From UBA1275 sp038124025 (GTDB lineage Bacteria; Bacteroidota; Rhodothermia; Balneolales; Balneolaceae), in NCBI GenBank assembly GCA_038124025.1, contig JAYPBC010000006.1, positions 33,715 to 97,714 on the forward strand: a DNA stretch of 64,000 nt, written 5' to 3'. This document shows positions 18,049 through 26,780 of this stretch, in pieces. The notes beneath the pieces are model-generated. The model searched no databases and was not told the origin of the DNA. It worked only from the letters and a program-made list of their open reading frames with translations. Position 1 is the stretch's first letter. Each line of letters starts with the position of its first letter. Position numbers and translations under genes: made by a program.

Positions 18049-18078
18049 AATGTACTCTAAAATTCTCTAATCTGTCAA
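18049..18078 (-). promoter_or_regulatory. dcw operon promoter (sigma70-like)
   Basis: On the minus strand a perfect TTGACA (18078-18073) is followed after 18 bases by TACATT (18054-18049), immediately upstream of the MraZ boxes and about 75 bp upstream of the mraZ start. The rest of 17974-18384 shows no gene, only this control region and a small tandem repeat. Confidence 0.7.
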
Positions 18079-18221
18079 GAAAAAAACGTTGGAAAATAAA
18101 AAAAATACCAAATCACTGTAATTAGGCCCTATATATAAGGTGTATTTTTGGTGGGAGGAAGTGGTCAAGGATTCCACTTTAGGTCTTTGTTAAGCTATTT
18201 TATTAGAAGGTATGTATAGCT

Positions 18222-18280
18222 AAAAACGGATCTTTGATTAGCTTTGGCAAAAACGGCTGTGGTTTGAATCGCTTTGGCAA
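18222..18280. repeat. Two-copy imperfect tandem repeat in the metX-mraZ spacer
   Basis: Two near-adjacent copies of a ~30-base unit: each begins AAAAACGG (18222 and 18249) and ends GCTTTGGCAA (18241-18250 and 18271-18280), with a variable middle. On the plus strand the repeat stays in one frame without an ATG, giving the pattern KNG...FGKNG...FGN. It may be a remnant of a repetitive coding sequence. No function is evident. Confidence 0.5.
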
Positions 18281-18384
18281 CAGGGAGGCGTTTCAATAGT
18301 TTTTAAAAAAATGAGACATCTTGATACGGATTAACCTGATATCTTTCTATGGATGGGTGTACAAAGTTCTAAGAGAATAATTTT

Positions 18385-19419
18385 TTATGTGGAGGCAAGA
18401 AATTGAGTCAATATTTGTATGAGTTGTTTAAACTCGATTAAAAAGGCATCATGACCATAGGGGGATTCTAGTGCCGTAAATTGGCCCTTAGGTAGCAGTT
18501 GGGCCAATTCTTTTTGTTCGGTAATTGGATACAAAGCGTCGGACAGTATGCCAACTACATGAATGGGTATGGTGAGTAGTTTTGCCACCTCTTCAAAACT
18601 ACCACGACCTCTGGATATATCATGGGTATCCATGGAGCGTGTGAGTCGTTCATAGCTTAGTGCATCGAATCGTCTGTTGAGTTTCATACCCTGATAATCA
18701 AGGTAGGATTCAACCTGATAGTAAGGGGTATGCATATTTTCTCTAATCTCCCTACCAAACTTAGTCTCATAGTTTTCAGGAGAACGATAGCTCATCATTC
18801 CGATTTGCCGCGCTAGAGATAAGCCTTGACTTGGAGGCGCATCATTGGAGTAATCACCACCTTTCCAATAAGGATCTTGGTAAATAGCCTGGCGCTGTAA
18901 ATGACTTAGTCCGATGGACCAAGCCGTATGTGCTTTACCCATTGCCATGAGGAAAGCACGCTTAATTCTTGAATCCATTAGGGCAAATTCTAAAGCAATC
19001 ATCCCGCCCATAGATCCTCCTAAAGCACATTGAATAGAGTTGATCTGGAGATGATCAAGTAAGAGTTGTTCCATTCGAACGATATCCCGAATGCTTAGCA
19101 CAGGAAATTGGGAACCGTAGGCTTTTTGAGTTTGTGGGTTCAGACTTTTTGGTCCAGTAGAGCCATAGCAACTTCCTGGGGTATTAATGCATAAAATAAA
19201 ATGCCTATCTAAATCGATAGGACTTTGAGGGGTGAAAAAGCCATGAAACCAATCTTCTGCATTACTATCTCCAGTTAATGCATGAAAAATGAGTATCACA
19301 TTATCTCTGTTCTTATTTAAGCTTCCCCAGCTGCGGTAGCTCAGCTCAAACCCATTAAATACAAAACCAGACTCGGTAGTGTATGGGTCGGGGACCAGAA
19401 ATGTTTTTTGGATACTCAT
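18385..19419 (-). CDS. metX: Homoserine O-acetyltransferase MetX
   Basis: Acetylates homoserine with acetyl-CoA, opening methionine synthesis. It is an alpha/beta hydrolase-fold protein of 344 residues. The catalytic triad can be placed at Ser136 (GGSMGGM), Asp294 (ILSDALYPI) and His323 (YGHDAFLIE). CINTPGSCYGSTGP (about 78-90) is the family's substrate-loop signature. Some members use succinyl-CoA instead, and sequence alone does not settle this. It sits 48 bp after metY and probably shares its SAM-controlled transcript. Confidence 0.93.
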   Translation of the reverse strand: MSIQKTFLVPDPYTTESGFVFNGFELSYRSWGSLNKNRDNVILIFHALTGDSNAEDWFHGFFTPQSPIDLDRHFILCINTPGSCYGSTGPKSLNPQTQKAYGSQFPVLSIRDIVRMEQLLLDHLQINSIQCALGGSMGGMIALEFALMDSRIKRAFLMAMGKAHTAWSIGLSHLQRQAIYQDPYWKGGDYSNDAPPSQGLSLARQIGMMSYRSPENYETKFGREIRENMHTPYYQVESYLDYQGMKLNRRFDALSYERLTRSMDTHDISRGRGSFEEVAKLLTIPIHVVGILSDALYPITEQKELAQLLPKGQFTALESPYGHDAFLIEFKQLIQILTQFLAST

Positions 19420-19467
19420 TCTTATGCGTCTGTGTAGTAGGTCAACGGATTGGTATACATGAGAGGC

Positions 19468-20781
19468 TTAAATCTTCGCTAATGCAAGATCAAAGTCTTC
19501 TTTTATGTCTTCTATGTGTTCGATGCCTACCGAAACTCTAATGAGATCTGAGCGAACACCGCTGGCTTCTTGCTCGCTTTCGCTGAGCTGTTGATGGGTG
19601 GTCGATGAGGGGTGTATCACCAAGGTTTTGGCATCCCCCACATTCGCTAGGTGACTTGCAAGTTGAACCTCATTGATAAAGGTTTTTGCGGCTTCATATC
19701 CACCTTTTACACCAAAGGTGAACAAGGTTCCAAATTGACCGTTTTTGAGATATTTTTTTGCTCGTTCATGGTAAGGGTGATCCTCTAATCCATTGTAATT
19801 GACCCAAGCAATTTTATCGTGTTCGTTCAGAAATTTAGCCAAAGCCAATGCGTTGGACGTGTGTCGCTCAATTCTTAAGGAAAGGGTTTCTAAGCCTTGT
19901 AAAAGCAAAAAGCTATTAAACGGAGAAAGGGCAGGACCGACATCTCGAAGACCTTCGACCCGAGCTCGAATTGCAAGAGCGATGTTCCCAAAAGGTCCAT
20001 CGGCACCAAAAATTTCCCAAAAATTAATGCCATGGTAGCCGGGAGCGGGATCAGTAAACAACGGATAGCGTCCATTTCCCCAATTGAAATTCCCAGCATC
20101 TACGATGATACCCCCCACTGATGTTCCATGACCGCCTATCCACTTGGTAGCGGATTCGGTAACAATATTTGCACCATGAGCAATGGGTTGAACCAGGGCA
20201 CCGCCAGCGCCAAAGGTATTATCCACCACAAGGGCAATTCCGTATTTTTGGCCTAAAGCGGCTAAACCTTCAAAATCGGCCACATTCCCTCGTGGATTTC
20301 CGATGGATTCCACGTAGATGGCTTTGGTTTGATCATCGATTAATGCTTCAAAAGCCTCAACCGTATCTTCTTCTGCAAATCGAACATCAATACCTAATCG
20401 GGGGAGAGTTACTTTGAATTGGTTGTAGGTTCCGCCATAGAGATTTTGAGTGGAGAGGATATTGTCTCCGGCTTGAGCAATGGTGGTGATAGCTAAAAAC
20501 TGTGCTGACTGTCCCGATGCCGTAGCCACAGCAGCAGCGCCTCCTTCTAAAGCGGCAATGCGTTGTTCAAAAACATCCGTAGTGGGATTCATAATTCGCG
20601 TGTAGATGTTTCCGAATTCTTTTAACCCGAATAAATTTGCCGCGTGTTCGGTGTTTTTGAAGGTATAGGAAGTGGTTTGGTAAATAGGAACCGCCCGTGA
20701 ACCAGTGGTTGGGTCGGGCTGTTGACCAGCATGAAGTTGCTGGGTTTCAAATCGTAAATTTCGTTTGTTTAGAGTACTCAT
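19468..20781 (-). CDS. metY: O-acetylhomoserine sulfhydrylase MetY (PLP enzyme)
   Basis: Makes homocysteine from O-acetylhomoserine and sulfide. It is a Cys/Met-metabolism PLP enzyme. I choose the ATG at 20781 (MSTLNKRNLRFETQQLHAG, 437 residues) because the family begins here; the open frame to 20982 runs back through the riboswitch and terminator. The PLP lysine is Lys213 in TESATKWIGGHGTS, and YTRIMNPT and VDNTFGAGG are the other signatures. The long insert around GNGRYPLFTDPAPGYHGINF is typical of MetY rather than MetB. Confidence 0.95.
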   Translation of the reverse strand: MSTLNKRNLRFETQQLHAGQQPDPTTGSRAVPIYQTTSYTFKNTEHAANLFGLKEFGNIYTRIMNPTTDVFEQRIAALEGGAAAVATASGQSAQFLAITTIAQAGDNILSTQNLYGGTYNQFKVTLPRLGIDVRFAEEDTVEAFEALIDDQTKAIYVESIGNPRGNVADFEGLAALGQKYGIALVVDNTFGAGGALVQPIAHGANIVTESATKWIGGHGTSVGGIIVDAGNFNWGNGRYPLFTDPAPGYHGINFWEIFGADGPFGNIALAIRARVEGLRDVGPALSPFNSFLLLQGLETLSLRIERHTSNALALAKFLNEHDKIAWVNYNGLEDHPYHERAKKYLKNGQFGTLFTFGVKGGYEAAKTFINEVQLASHLANVGDAKTLVIHPSSTTHQQLSESEQEASGVRSDLIRVSVGIEHIEDIKEDFDLALAKI

Positions 20782-20843
20782 AGTATTTTTCGTTTTTTTG
20801 TGAGTGATTGATTGTAATGATTCATTAACAACATGTATGAAAC

Positions 20844-20880
20844 GAAAAAAGCCTTGCTCGGATGAATTCGAACAAGGCTT
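20844..20880 (-). terminator. Attenuator terminator of the SAM riboswitch
   Basis: On the minus strand AAGCCTTGTTCG pairs with CGAGCAAGGCTT across an 8-base loop (12 bp with one G-T pair), followed by a run of T. It lies between the aptamer and the metY start and is the expected OFF structure when SAM is bound. Confidence 0.88.
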
Positions 20881-20898
20881 AGCTAAAAGCGGGTCGAA

Positions 20899-21038
20899 CT
20901 CATCTTTCTTTGGATTGAATGGATCAATCGCAAAGCAGGATGTGGCACCTTTTCTTTGCATGTGCTCGTAATCGAGTGACATACATAGCCGGTTGCCAAG
21001 GCTTCACAGGGCCTGATCCCTCCGCCTTTCGTAATGAG
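20899..21038 (-). promoter_or_regulatory. SAM-I (S-box) riboswitch aptamer upstream of metY
   Basis: On the minus strand the S-box core is clear: GGCGGAGGGATCAGGCCC, then TGTGAAGCC, then TTGGCAACC. The closing P1 helix can be drawn as CTCAT (21038-21034) with ATGAG (20903-20899), and an internal arm is formed around CACTCGATTACGAGC... . With the terminator beyond it, this should reduce metY-metX transcription when S-adenosylmethionine is plentiful. Confidence 0.93.
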
Positions 21039-21085
21039 AAGCTAGACTTTTAAAGAACACACAAGCTTAATGAGCTTGAATCGTA

Positions 21086-21114
21086 ATACTAACACAGTTA
21101 TTGTTTTGATGCAA
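21086..21114 (-). promoter_or_regulatory. Putative metY promoter
   Basis: On the minus strand TTGCAT (21114-21109), a 17-base spacer and TAGTAT (21091-21086) lie about 50 bp ahead of the riboswitch P1 helix. The position is right for the leader transcript. Confidence 0.5.
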
Positions 21115-21129
21115 GAGAGACTGAAAAAA

Positions 21130-22065
21130 TTATTCTCTATACCCCAGATTCCGCACCATATTTTCTTTTTCTCGCCATTTTTCCCGCACTTTCACATGTA
21201 ATTCTAAATGGACTTGTTTATCTAGAAAGGATTCAATGCTCTTTCGTGATTGTATTCCCAACTGCTTAATTGCAGCCCCTTTTTTCCCTATTATCATTCC
21301 CTTCTGTGAGGTTCTATTGACAATAATGTCGGCCATGATGCGGTCTATATCCGGAGATTCTTGGTACTGCATAATTTCCACTGTGGTCGAATAAGGTAAT
21401 TCCTCGTGATAGTTCAGGAATAGTTGTTCACGAATGAATTCGGTGACAAAAAATCGTATTGGATGCTCACTTAGTTCTTCCTTTGGGTAGAAGGCTGGAC
21501 CTAGTGGAAGAGTGGATTTTAACTGGTTTATTAATGAAGGAATACCGTGTTCCTCTAATGCAGATATCGCTTGAATACCCTTGAAAGTGTAGTCCTTTTC
21601 GTAAGCTTCTTGGACCTTTTTAAGCCATGTTTCAGGTACGGAATCCATCTTATTTAGCACCAGTAAAACGGGTTTGTGTAGAGATCGTACATGTTCTAGT
21701 AATTCTAGATCAACTAATTCAGTAGGGGCGTTTGATTCATTTTTTCTGCTGCGTTCCTGCTGCACAAAACTTCGCTTTAGATCGATTAACAATAGTACGA
21801 TATCCGCCTCTTTTTCGGCCTTTTCAACAAAGCGCATCATCGCTTTTTGAAGCTCATATTTTGGCTGGATAATCCCTGGGGTATCCAAAAAAATTATCTG
21901 GCAATCCTGCTCACTGTAAATGCCCATAATTTGATGCCGAGTGGTCTGTGCTTTATGAGTGGCAATGGAGAGTTTACTTCCAAGCAGGGCATTCATAAGA
22001 GTGGATTTGCCCGCATTGGGCCGTCCAAGAATAGCAGCGTATCCAGAAAAATGACTGGAACTCAA
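21130..22065 (-). CDS. era: GTPase Era
   Basis: A Ras-like GTPase that binds the 3' end of 16S rRNA during 30S maturation. G1 is GRPNAGKST (about 14-22), the switch region QTTRHQIMG is followed by G3 DTPG, and G4 is NKMD. The C-terminal KH domain carries GMIIGKKGAAIKQLG. The 311-residue protein has a charged insertion after the G3 region (QQERSRKNESNAPTE), a little unusual for Era. The start overlaps the end of pdxJ by 4 bp. Confidence 0.95.
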   Translation of the reverse strand: MSSSHFSGYAAILGRPNAGKSTLMNALLGSKLSIATHKAQTTRHQIMGIYSEQDCQIIFLDTPGIIQPKYELQKAMMRFVEKAEKEADIVLLLIDLKRSFVQQERSRKNESNAPTELVDLELLEHVRSLHKPVLLVLNKMDSVPETWLKKVQEAYEKDYTFKGIQAISALEEHGIPSLINQLKSTLPLGPAFYPKEELSEHPIRFFVTEFIREQLFLNYHEELPYSTTVEIMQYQESPDIDRIMADIIVNRTSQKGMIIGKKGAAIKQLGIQSRKSIESFLDKQVHLELHVKVREKWREKENMVRNLGYRE

Positions 22066-22817
22066 TGGTGTTGCTCCTCTTTGATCTGTTCTATTATGGA
22101 TAGGTAGGCTTTAACGGTCTTGGCTAAGCCATCATAAACCGCTTCGCTTATGAGTGCATGTCCTATGCTGATATCAGCTAGGTGTGGTACAGCACGGAGA
22201 AAGGCGGCTAGGTTTTGTTGATTTAAACCATGCCCCGCGTTTACTTTTAGCCCGGCAGCGTGCGCCATTTTAGCGGCCTCTGTAAGGCGGTTGAGTTCTT
22301 TCTGTGCGGCGGATGTGGTGGTGGCGTTTGCGTAGGTTCCGGTGTGTAGCTCGATGGCGTCGCTGCCTAGGTTTATCGCCCCTTTTATGTCGTCTGGATT
22401 AGGGTCTACGAATAAACTGATTTCAACCTTTGCCCCAGCTCCTCCTCGTATTGCAGGAAAAACTCGATTTTTGAAGTCTTGGTAGACCGCAGCTAAATGC
22501 AATCCACCCTCGGTAGTGAGTTCTTCTCGACCCTCTGGAACCAAGGTGCATATATCGGGTTGTACCTGATGCAGTAAAGCAATCATTTCATCAGTAGCGG
22601 CCATTTCAAAGTCCAATACCCCTTTTACCGAATGCTTGAGTTCAGGTAAGTCTTGGTCCATTATATGACGACGATCGCCTCTTAAATGAAACACGATACC
22701 AGCTGCGCCAGCTTGCTCGCAAATTTCCGCAGCTTTGGCTGGTACTGGGTAACCTTCACCCCGTGCGTTTCGCAAGGTAGCAATATGATCAATATTCACT
22801 AGGAGTTGTATTGGCAT
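22062..22817 (-). CDS. pdxJ: Pyridoxine 5'-phosphate synthase PdxJ
   Basis: The last step of the DXP-dependent vitamin B6 route: condenses 1-deoxyxylulose 5-phosphate with 3-amino-2-oxopropyl phosphate. The TIM-barrel protein of 251 residues begins with LLVNIDHIATLRNARG. FHLRGDRRHI, LVPEGREELTTEGG, ELHTGTYA, NAGHGLN and SIGHALISEA are the phosphate- and substrate-binding loops. It is translationally coupled to era by a 4-bp overlap. Confidence 0.96.
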   Translation of the reverse strand: MPIQLLVNIDHIATLRNARGEGYPVPAKAAEICEQAGAAGIVFHLRGDRRHIMDQDLPELKHSVKGVLDFEMAATDEMIALLHQVQPDICTLVPEGREELTTEGGLHLAAVYQDFKNRVFPAIRGGAGAKVEISLFVDPNPDDIKGAINLGSDAIELHTGTYANATTTSAAQKELNRLTEAAKMAHAAGLKVNAGHGLNQQNLAAFLRAVPHLADISIGHALISEAVYDGLAKTVKAYLSIIEQIKEEQHH

Positions 22818-22872
22818 AATGAATTAGCAGAATTTAGTTGTAGAAATAATTTACTAAATTTATATATCTACT

Positions 22873-23418
22873 ATGGTTAACCTAAATAACGTATTAAATC
22901 GTTTGAAGTTTTCTGCACTATATCTATTTATGACGGTCAGTTTGCTGTTAGGTGCTTGTGGTAGCTCTAATTCCCTGATAACGGCTACATCTAGTGAGCC
23001 CTCTGAGCGTTTCATTCCTGCCATGAGCCGCTCGGCAGGCCTGGGTGATGTAAGAACCTTTAACCGGTTAAAAAAAGCGTATACAGAGTGGAGAGGAACT
23101 CCTTATCAATTGGGTGGAACCACTCTAAAAGGGATAGATTGTTCTGCTTTTATGCAGGTGGTATTTGATGAATACCTAGGCGAAACACTTCCTCGCACAA
23201 CCCTAGAACAAATGAGGGTTGGAAAAAAAGTGCGGCATAAGCGGGTAGACTTAGGGGATTTGGTTTTTTTTAAGACAGGACCAACTACCTATCATGTGGG
23301 TGTAATGGTAGATTGGCGTCACTTTTTACATGCTGGTACCACAGGAGGGGTCATGATTTCAGATCTTAACGCGCGTTACTGGAGCGTTCGTTATTTGTCT
23401 GCTAGGCGAGTACTTTGA
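22873..23418 (+). CDS. NlpC/P60-family lipoprotein, peptidoglycan endopeptidase
   Basis: An outer-envelope lipoprotein of 181 residues. The signal peptide ends in the lipobox LGAC (lipid Cys29). The NlpC/P60 catalytic residues are Cys91 in GIDCSAFMQ and His142 in TYHVGVMV, with a third polar position near His154 (FLHAGT). Such enzymes cut the mDAP-D-Glu bond or cross-links in peptidoglycan, like MepS. Its 3' end overlaps the convergent GlmU-like gene by 28 bp, so one end codes on both strands. Confidence 0.9.
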   Translation: MVNLNNVLNRLKFSALYLFMTVSLLLGACGSSNSLITATSSEPSERFIPAMSRSAGLGDVRTFNRLKKAYTEWRGTPYQLGGTTLKGIDCSAFMQVVFDEYLGETLPRTTLEQMRVGKKVRHKRVDLGDLVFFKTGPTTYHVGVMVDWRHFLHAGTTGGVMISDLNARYWSVRYLSARRVL

Positions 23419-24692
23419 GCTCCATTCAGCGTAGCCTGATCAAAAAGATGTTTCATCATGTTTTGGTAGCTTGATGTAAATGGGATATCACGCCTTGCCA
23501 TCATCGCCTTCATAGTTTCTACTGCTTTATCGAATCGGTAGGTACTGTTTCCAGCATCTGTGAGCCAACTAAAGGAAGGAATGTGTTTAGGGGTAAACTG
23601 CGATAAAAAAATATTGGAGCATACTCCACACAAGGTTCCGGTATTTAGCATGGCGTTAATGGCTGTTTTTGAATGATCACCCAGAACCGAACCAAAAAAT
23701 TGAAAACCAATATCATAGGCCTGCCGTGAATTCCAATCCTCTAAATAAATTAGTCCATAATTGGTTTTCAGATTAGAGGTATTACTGTCAGCCCCCATAT
23801 TACACCATTGCCCAACCAAGGTATTACCCATATATCCATCATGAGCCTTATTTGAGTACGAATGAAAAATTGTATTGGATATCTCGCCACCTACTTTACT
23901 TACCGGTCCTATGGTAGTGCCTCCGTATATTCGGCATCCCATTTTTGTCACGGCGCCCTCACAAATTGCTAGTGGCCCCTTTAAAATACTTCCAGCTTCG
24001 ATGGTTGCTCCTTCGCCAATGTGAATGGGGCCGTCTTTGGCCACCAAAATAACCCCAGGTTCCAAATGGGCAGATGGATGAACGAAAATTCGCTCTGGAT
24101 GCATGACATGAATGTTAGACCTAAGTGCGTGCTCCTCTACAGTTGGTAAAGGTAGGAGCTTACCATCAACTTCAATTTCACTGCTATTAAATTGTAATAA
24201 ATCCCATAAGTACTCTAGCTTTCTAGGCTTATTTTTATAAACTTTTGAGCTTTCTGATGCACTCAAAAGAGAGTTTACCCAATGTTTAGGATCGTTTATT
24301 TGCTCAGATGTTGATAGACAATCAAGACTTTCTTGTCCTGAAAGAACAACGGCAATTAGCTCGGTGTTTTCAGCCTCTGTACCGTCTTGTTTCGTCGCCG
24401 AAGATAAAAGGGCTTGACCTTTGGGAAGATTCTTAAGCTGCTCTGAAAGGGAATTATCGGGTAAAAAACGAGCATTTAGCCATAAACAGTCTTGCTCAGG
24501 TTGAATGGTGTGGTCGTTATATACTTTTTTTAGGTAAGGCCGGCACATTCGCTCGTTGGTGCTTAGGTGTAACCATCTTTCCCATTTTTCTTGAACGGTT
24601 AAGATACCAACCCGTAAGTCTTCCACTGGGCGCGTAAGTGTTAATGGATCGAACCGCTGACCTTTTGCGTCGGAAAAAAAACACAGCTGCAT
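23391..24692 (-). CDS. GlmU-like sugar nucleotidyltransferase/acyltransferase family protein
   Basis: A 433-residue protein of the GlmU-like family common in Bacteroidota. The N-terminal half starts CFFSDAKGQRFDPLTLTRPVEDLRVG, a degenerate nucleotidyltransferase region lacking the usual LAAGxGxR loop. The C-terminal half is a left-handed beta-helix with hexapeptide repeats (GEGATIEAGSILKGPLAICEGAV, about 220-330). It may act on aminosugar-1-phosphates, perhaps supplying UDP-GlcNAc together with the divergent neighbour glmS, but this is inferred from family and context. Confidence 0.75.
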   Translation of the reverse strand: MQLCFFSDAKGQRFDPLTLTRPVEDLRVGILTVQEKWERWLHLSTNERMCRPYLKKVYNDHTIQPEQDCLWLNARFLPDNSLSEQLKNLPKGQALLSSATKQDGTEAENTELIAVVLSGQESLDCLSTSEQINDPKHWVNSLLSASESSKVYKNKPRKLEYLWDLLQFNSSEIEVDGKLLPLPTVEEHALRSNIHVMHPERIFVHPSAHLEPGVILVAKDGPIHIGEGATIEAGSILKGPLAICEGAVTKMGCRIYGGTTIGPVSKVGGEISNTIFHSYSNKAHDGYMGNTLVGQWCNMGADSNTSNLKTNYGLIYLEDWNSRQAYDIGFQFFGSVLGDHSKTAINAMLNTGTLCGVCSNIFLSQFTPKHIPSFSWLTDAGNSTYRFDKAVETMKAMMARRDIPFTSSYQNMMKHLFDQATLNGAQSTRLADK

Positions 24693-24711
24693 AGTCGCGT
24701 TATGGATTTTA

Positions 24712-24741
24712 TTGATTCAATACTTATTATTTAAGCATAAT
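24712..24741 (+). promoter_or_regulatory. Possible glmS promoter
   Basis: TTGATT (24712-24717), 18 bases and CATAAT (24736-24741), about 50 bp before the glmS ATG. There is no sign of a glmS ribozyme in the 100-bp leader. The match is weak. Confidence 0.3.
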
Positions 24742-24792
24742 AGTCATATTTTAGGCTAAATTACTGGTATTAATCTATAAATTTAGAATTTT

Positions 24793-26628
24793 ATGTGTGG
24801 AATAGTTGGGTACATTGGAGCGCGAAGCGCCCAAGATGTGGTTGTAAAAGGATTAAAACGCTTAGAATATAGGGGCTACGATTCAGCCGGGGTTGCCGTT
24901 ATTCAAGATGAATTAACCGTAACTAAATGTAAAGGTAAGGTAGCCAAATTAGAGGCCATGCTGTCGAACACCAACGATGCAGAGATTGGAATAGGGCATA
25001 CTCGCTGGGCTACACATGGCGAACCAAATGATACAAATTCACATCCTCATACATCAACCAATGGTAAAATAGCGGTTGTGCACAATGGCATCATTGAAAA
25101 TTACACGGCATTAAAGGTGCAGCTTCAATCTCAAGGTCATGTTTTTTATTCGGAAACGGATACAGAAATTATGGCCAAATTAATAGAACAATTTTATAAA
25201 GATCCAGATGTACTGAGCCTTGAAAAGGCCGTTCAATTGGCGACACAGCAGGTAAATGGAACCTATGGATTAGCGGTATTGCATGAAGATTTTCCAGATT
25301 TGATGGTAGTATCTAGACGTGGCTCGCCTTTATTGTTGGGGGTTGGAGACAACGAAATGATTGTTGCTAGTGACGCTTCTGCGGTGGCCGAATATACCGA
25401 TAAGGTGGTCTATTTAGATGACAATGAGACGGCAGTAATTAGGCGAGATAGCTACGAAGTGCAAGATAATTCATATGTGTTAATGGATAAAAAAGTACAT
25501 GAGCTTCAAATGAGCCTCGAAGAAATAGAAAAGGGTGGATATCCCTATTTTATGTTAAAAGAAATTTTTGAGCAGCCCAAAACAGTGGGCGATTCGCTAC
25601 GGGGGCGAATTCTACCCGAAGAGGGTAAAATAGTATTGGGCGGTTTAGTGGAGGTCATGGATAAATTGCATGGGGCACGTCGTATTATTATCGCCGCTTG
25701 TGGTACTTCTTGGCATTCTGGATTGGTTGCAGAATATTTATTTGAGGAGTTAGCACAAATACCTGTTGAAGTGGAATATGCATCAGAATTCAGGTATAAA
25801 AATCCGCTTATCTTCCCCGATGATGTGGTTATTGTTATTTCACAGAGTGGCGAGACGGCTGACACTCTAGCAGCTTTAAGGGAAGCAAAATCAAAAGGGG
25901 CTACCGTTCTTGGGGTGGTAAATGTGGTGGGCTCTACCATAGCCAGAGAAACCGATGCGGGGGTATATTTACACACAGGACCAGAAATCGGGGTAGCGTC
26001 AACCAAAGCTTTTACTGGGCAGGTTACCGTGTTAACCATGATGGCTATACAACTGGCTCAGTACCGTGAAACAATCTCGGCCAAGAAAGCGGACGCACTC
26101 ATTAAAGCGCTGAACCAAATACCCATAAAAATCCAAGAAATATTGGATCAACATGAGGAAATAGAACGTATTTCTCAGCTATTTACCTATGCACCTAACT
26201 TCTTGTATCTAGGACGATCCTATAGTTTTCCTGTTGCATTGGAAGGGGCCCTGAAGCTCAAAGAGATTTCCTATATCCATGCCGAAGGATACCCAGCTGC
26301 TGAAATGAAGCATGGTCCTATTGCTCTCATTGATGAAATGATGCCAGTAATGGTAATTTCGGCAACCGAGCACACCAACGATAAAATGGTCAGTAATATT
26401 GAGGAAGTAAAAGCACGTAAGGGACGTATTATTGCGGTGGTAAATCCCTCCCATGAGGAAGTAAAAAATTTAGCGGAGTTTGTGATTGAAATTCCTCAGA
26501 CCATGGACGAATTAAGCCCATTGTTGAGTGTCATTCCACTACAATTACTTTCCTATTATATCGCTGTAAATCGAGGTTGCGATGTGGACCAGCCTAGAAA
26601 TTTAGCTAAATCGGTTACCGTGGAGTAA
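24793..26628 (+). CDS. glmS: Glutamine--fructose-6-phosphate aminotransferase GlmS
   Basis: Makes glucosamine-6-phosphate from fructose-6-phosphate and glutamine, feeding UDP-GlcNAc for peptidoglycan and lipid A. The N-terminal glutaminase domain uses the Cys exposed after Met removal (MCGIVGYIGAR); GHTRWATHG and HNGIIENY follow. Two SIS isomerase domains have CGTSWHSG, ISQSGETADT and STKAFTGQV. The C-terminus DVDQPRNLAKSVTVE is the canonical flap. At 611 residues it is full length. Confidence 0.97.
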   Translation: MCGIVGYIGARSAQDVVVKGLKRLEYRGYDSAGVAVIQDELTVTKCKGKVAKLEAMLSNTNDAEIGIGHTRWATHGEPNDTNSHPHTSTNGKIAVVHNGIIENYTALKVQLQSQGHVFYSETDTEIMAKLIEQFYKDPDVLSLEKAVQLATQQVNGTYGLAVLHEDFPDLMVVSRRGSPLLLGVGDNEMIVASDASAVAEYTDKVVYLDDNETAVIRRDSYEVQDNSYVLMDKKVHELQMSLEEIEKGGYPYFMLKEIFEQPKTVGDSLRGRILPEEGKIVLGGLVEVMDKLHGARRIIIAACGTSWHSGLVAEYLFEELAQIPVEVEYASEFRYKNPLIFPDDVVIVISQSGETADTLAALREAKSKGATVLGVVNVVGSTIARETDAGVYLHTGPEIGVASTKAFTGQVTVLTMMAIQLAQYRETISAKKADALIKALNQIPIKIQEILDQHEEIERISQLFTYAPNFLYLGRSYSFPVALEGALKLKEISYIHAEGYPAAEMKHGPIALIDEMMPVMVISATEHTNDKMVSNIEEVKARKGRIIAVVNPSHEEVKNLAEFVIEIPQTMDELSPLLSVIPLQLLSYYIAVNRGCDVDQPRNLAKSVTVE

Positions 26629-26760
26629 GATTATGGGATGGAAGATATCATTGAATCCTTACTTGGGTTAGAAATTGTAGATTAGAGAGATCGAGTTGTA
26701 GATTTACAACACTACGCGCGAAATCGATGGTATTGACGAAACATTCGCTAGTACTGACAT
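26629..26760 (+). pseudogene. Decayed C-terminal tail of a CNNM/CorC-type transporter
   Basis: Directly after the glmS stop one frame reads MEDIIESLLGLEIVD, a stop, RDRVVDLQHYARNRWY, then more stops. The two segments match in order the end of the second CBS domain and the following stretch of CNNM/CorC (DUF21-CBS) proteins, whose usual form is MEDIIETLLGLEIVDE followed by DMQxLARxxWE. The first stop (26683-26685) stands where the family has Glu. No DUF21 domain precedes it, so this is a remnant left by deletion rather than a gene. Confidence 0.7.
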
Positions 26761-26780
26761 GCATAAGTAAAGCTTAGTGC

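Noticed and set aside
20782..20982. 67-codon N-terminal extension of metY
   Set aside because: It runs through the riboswitch P1 region and the attenuator, and the extra residues do not resemble the family.
24693..24792. glmS ribozyme in the glmS leader
   Set aside because: The leader is only ~100 bp, AT-rich, and shows none of the conserved ribozyme core.
25545..26039. A 164-codon open frame opposite glmS
   Set aside because: Antisense shadow of glmS, without ribosome site or recognisable domain.
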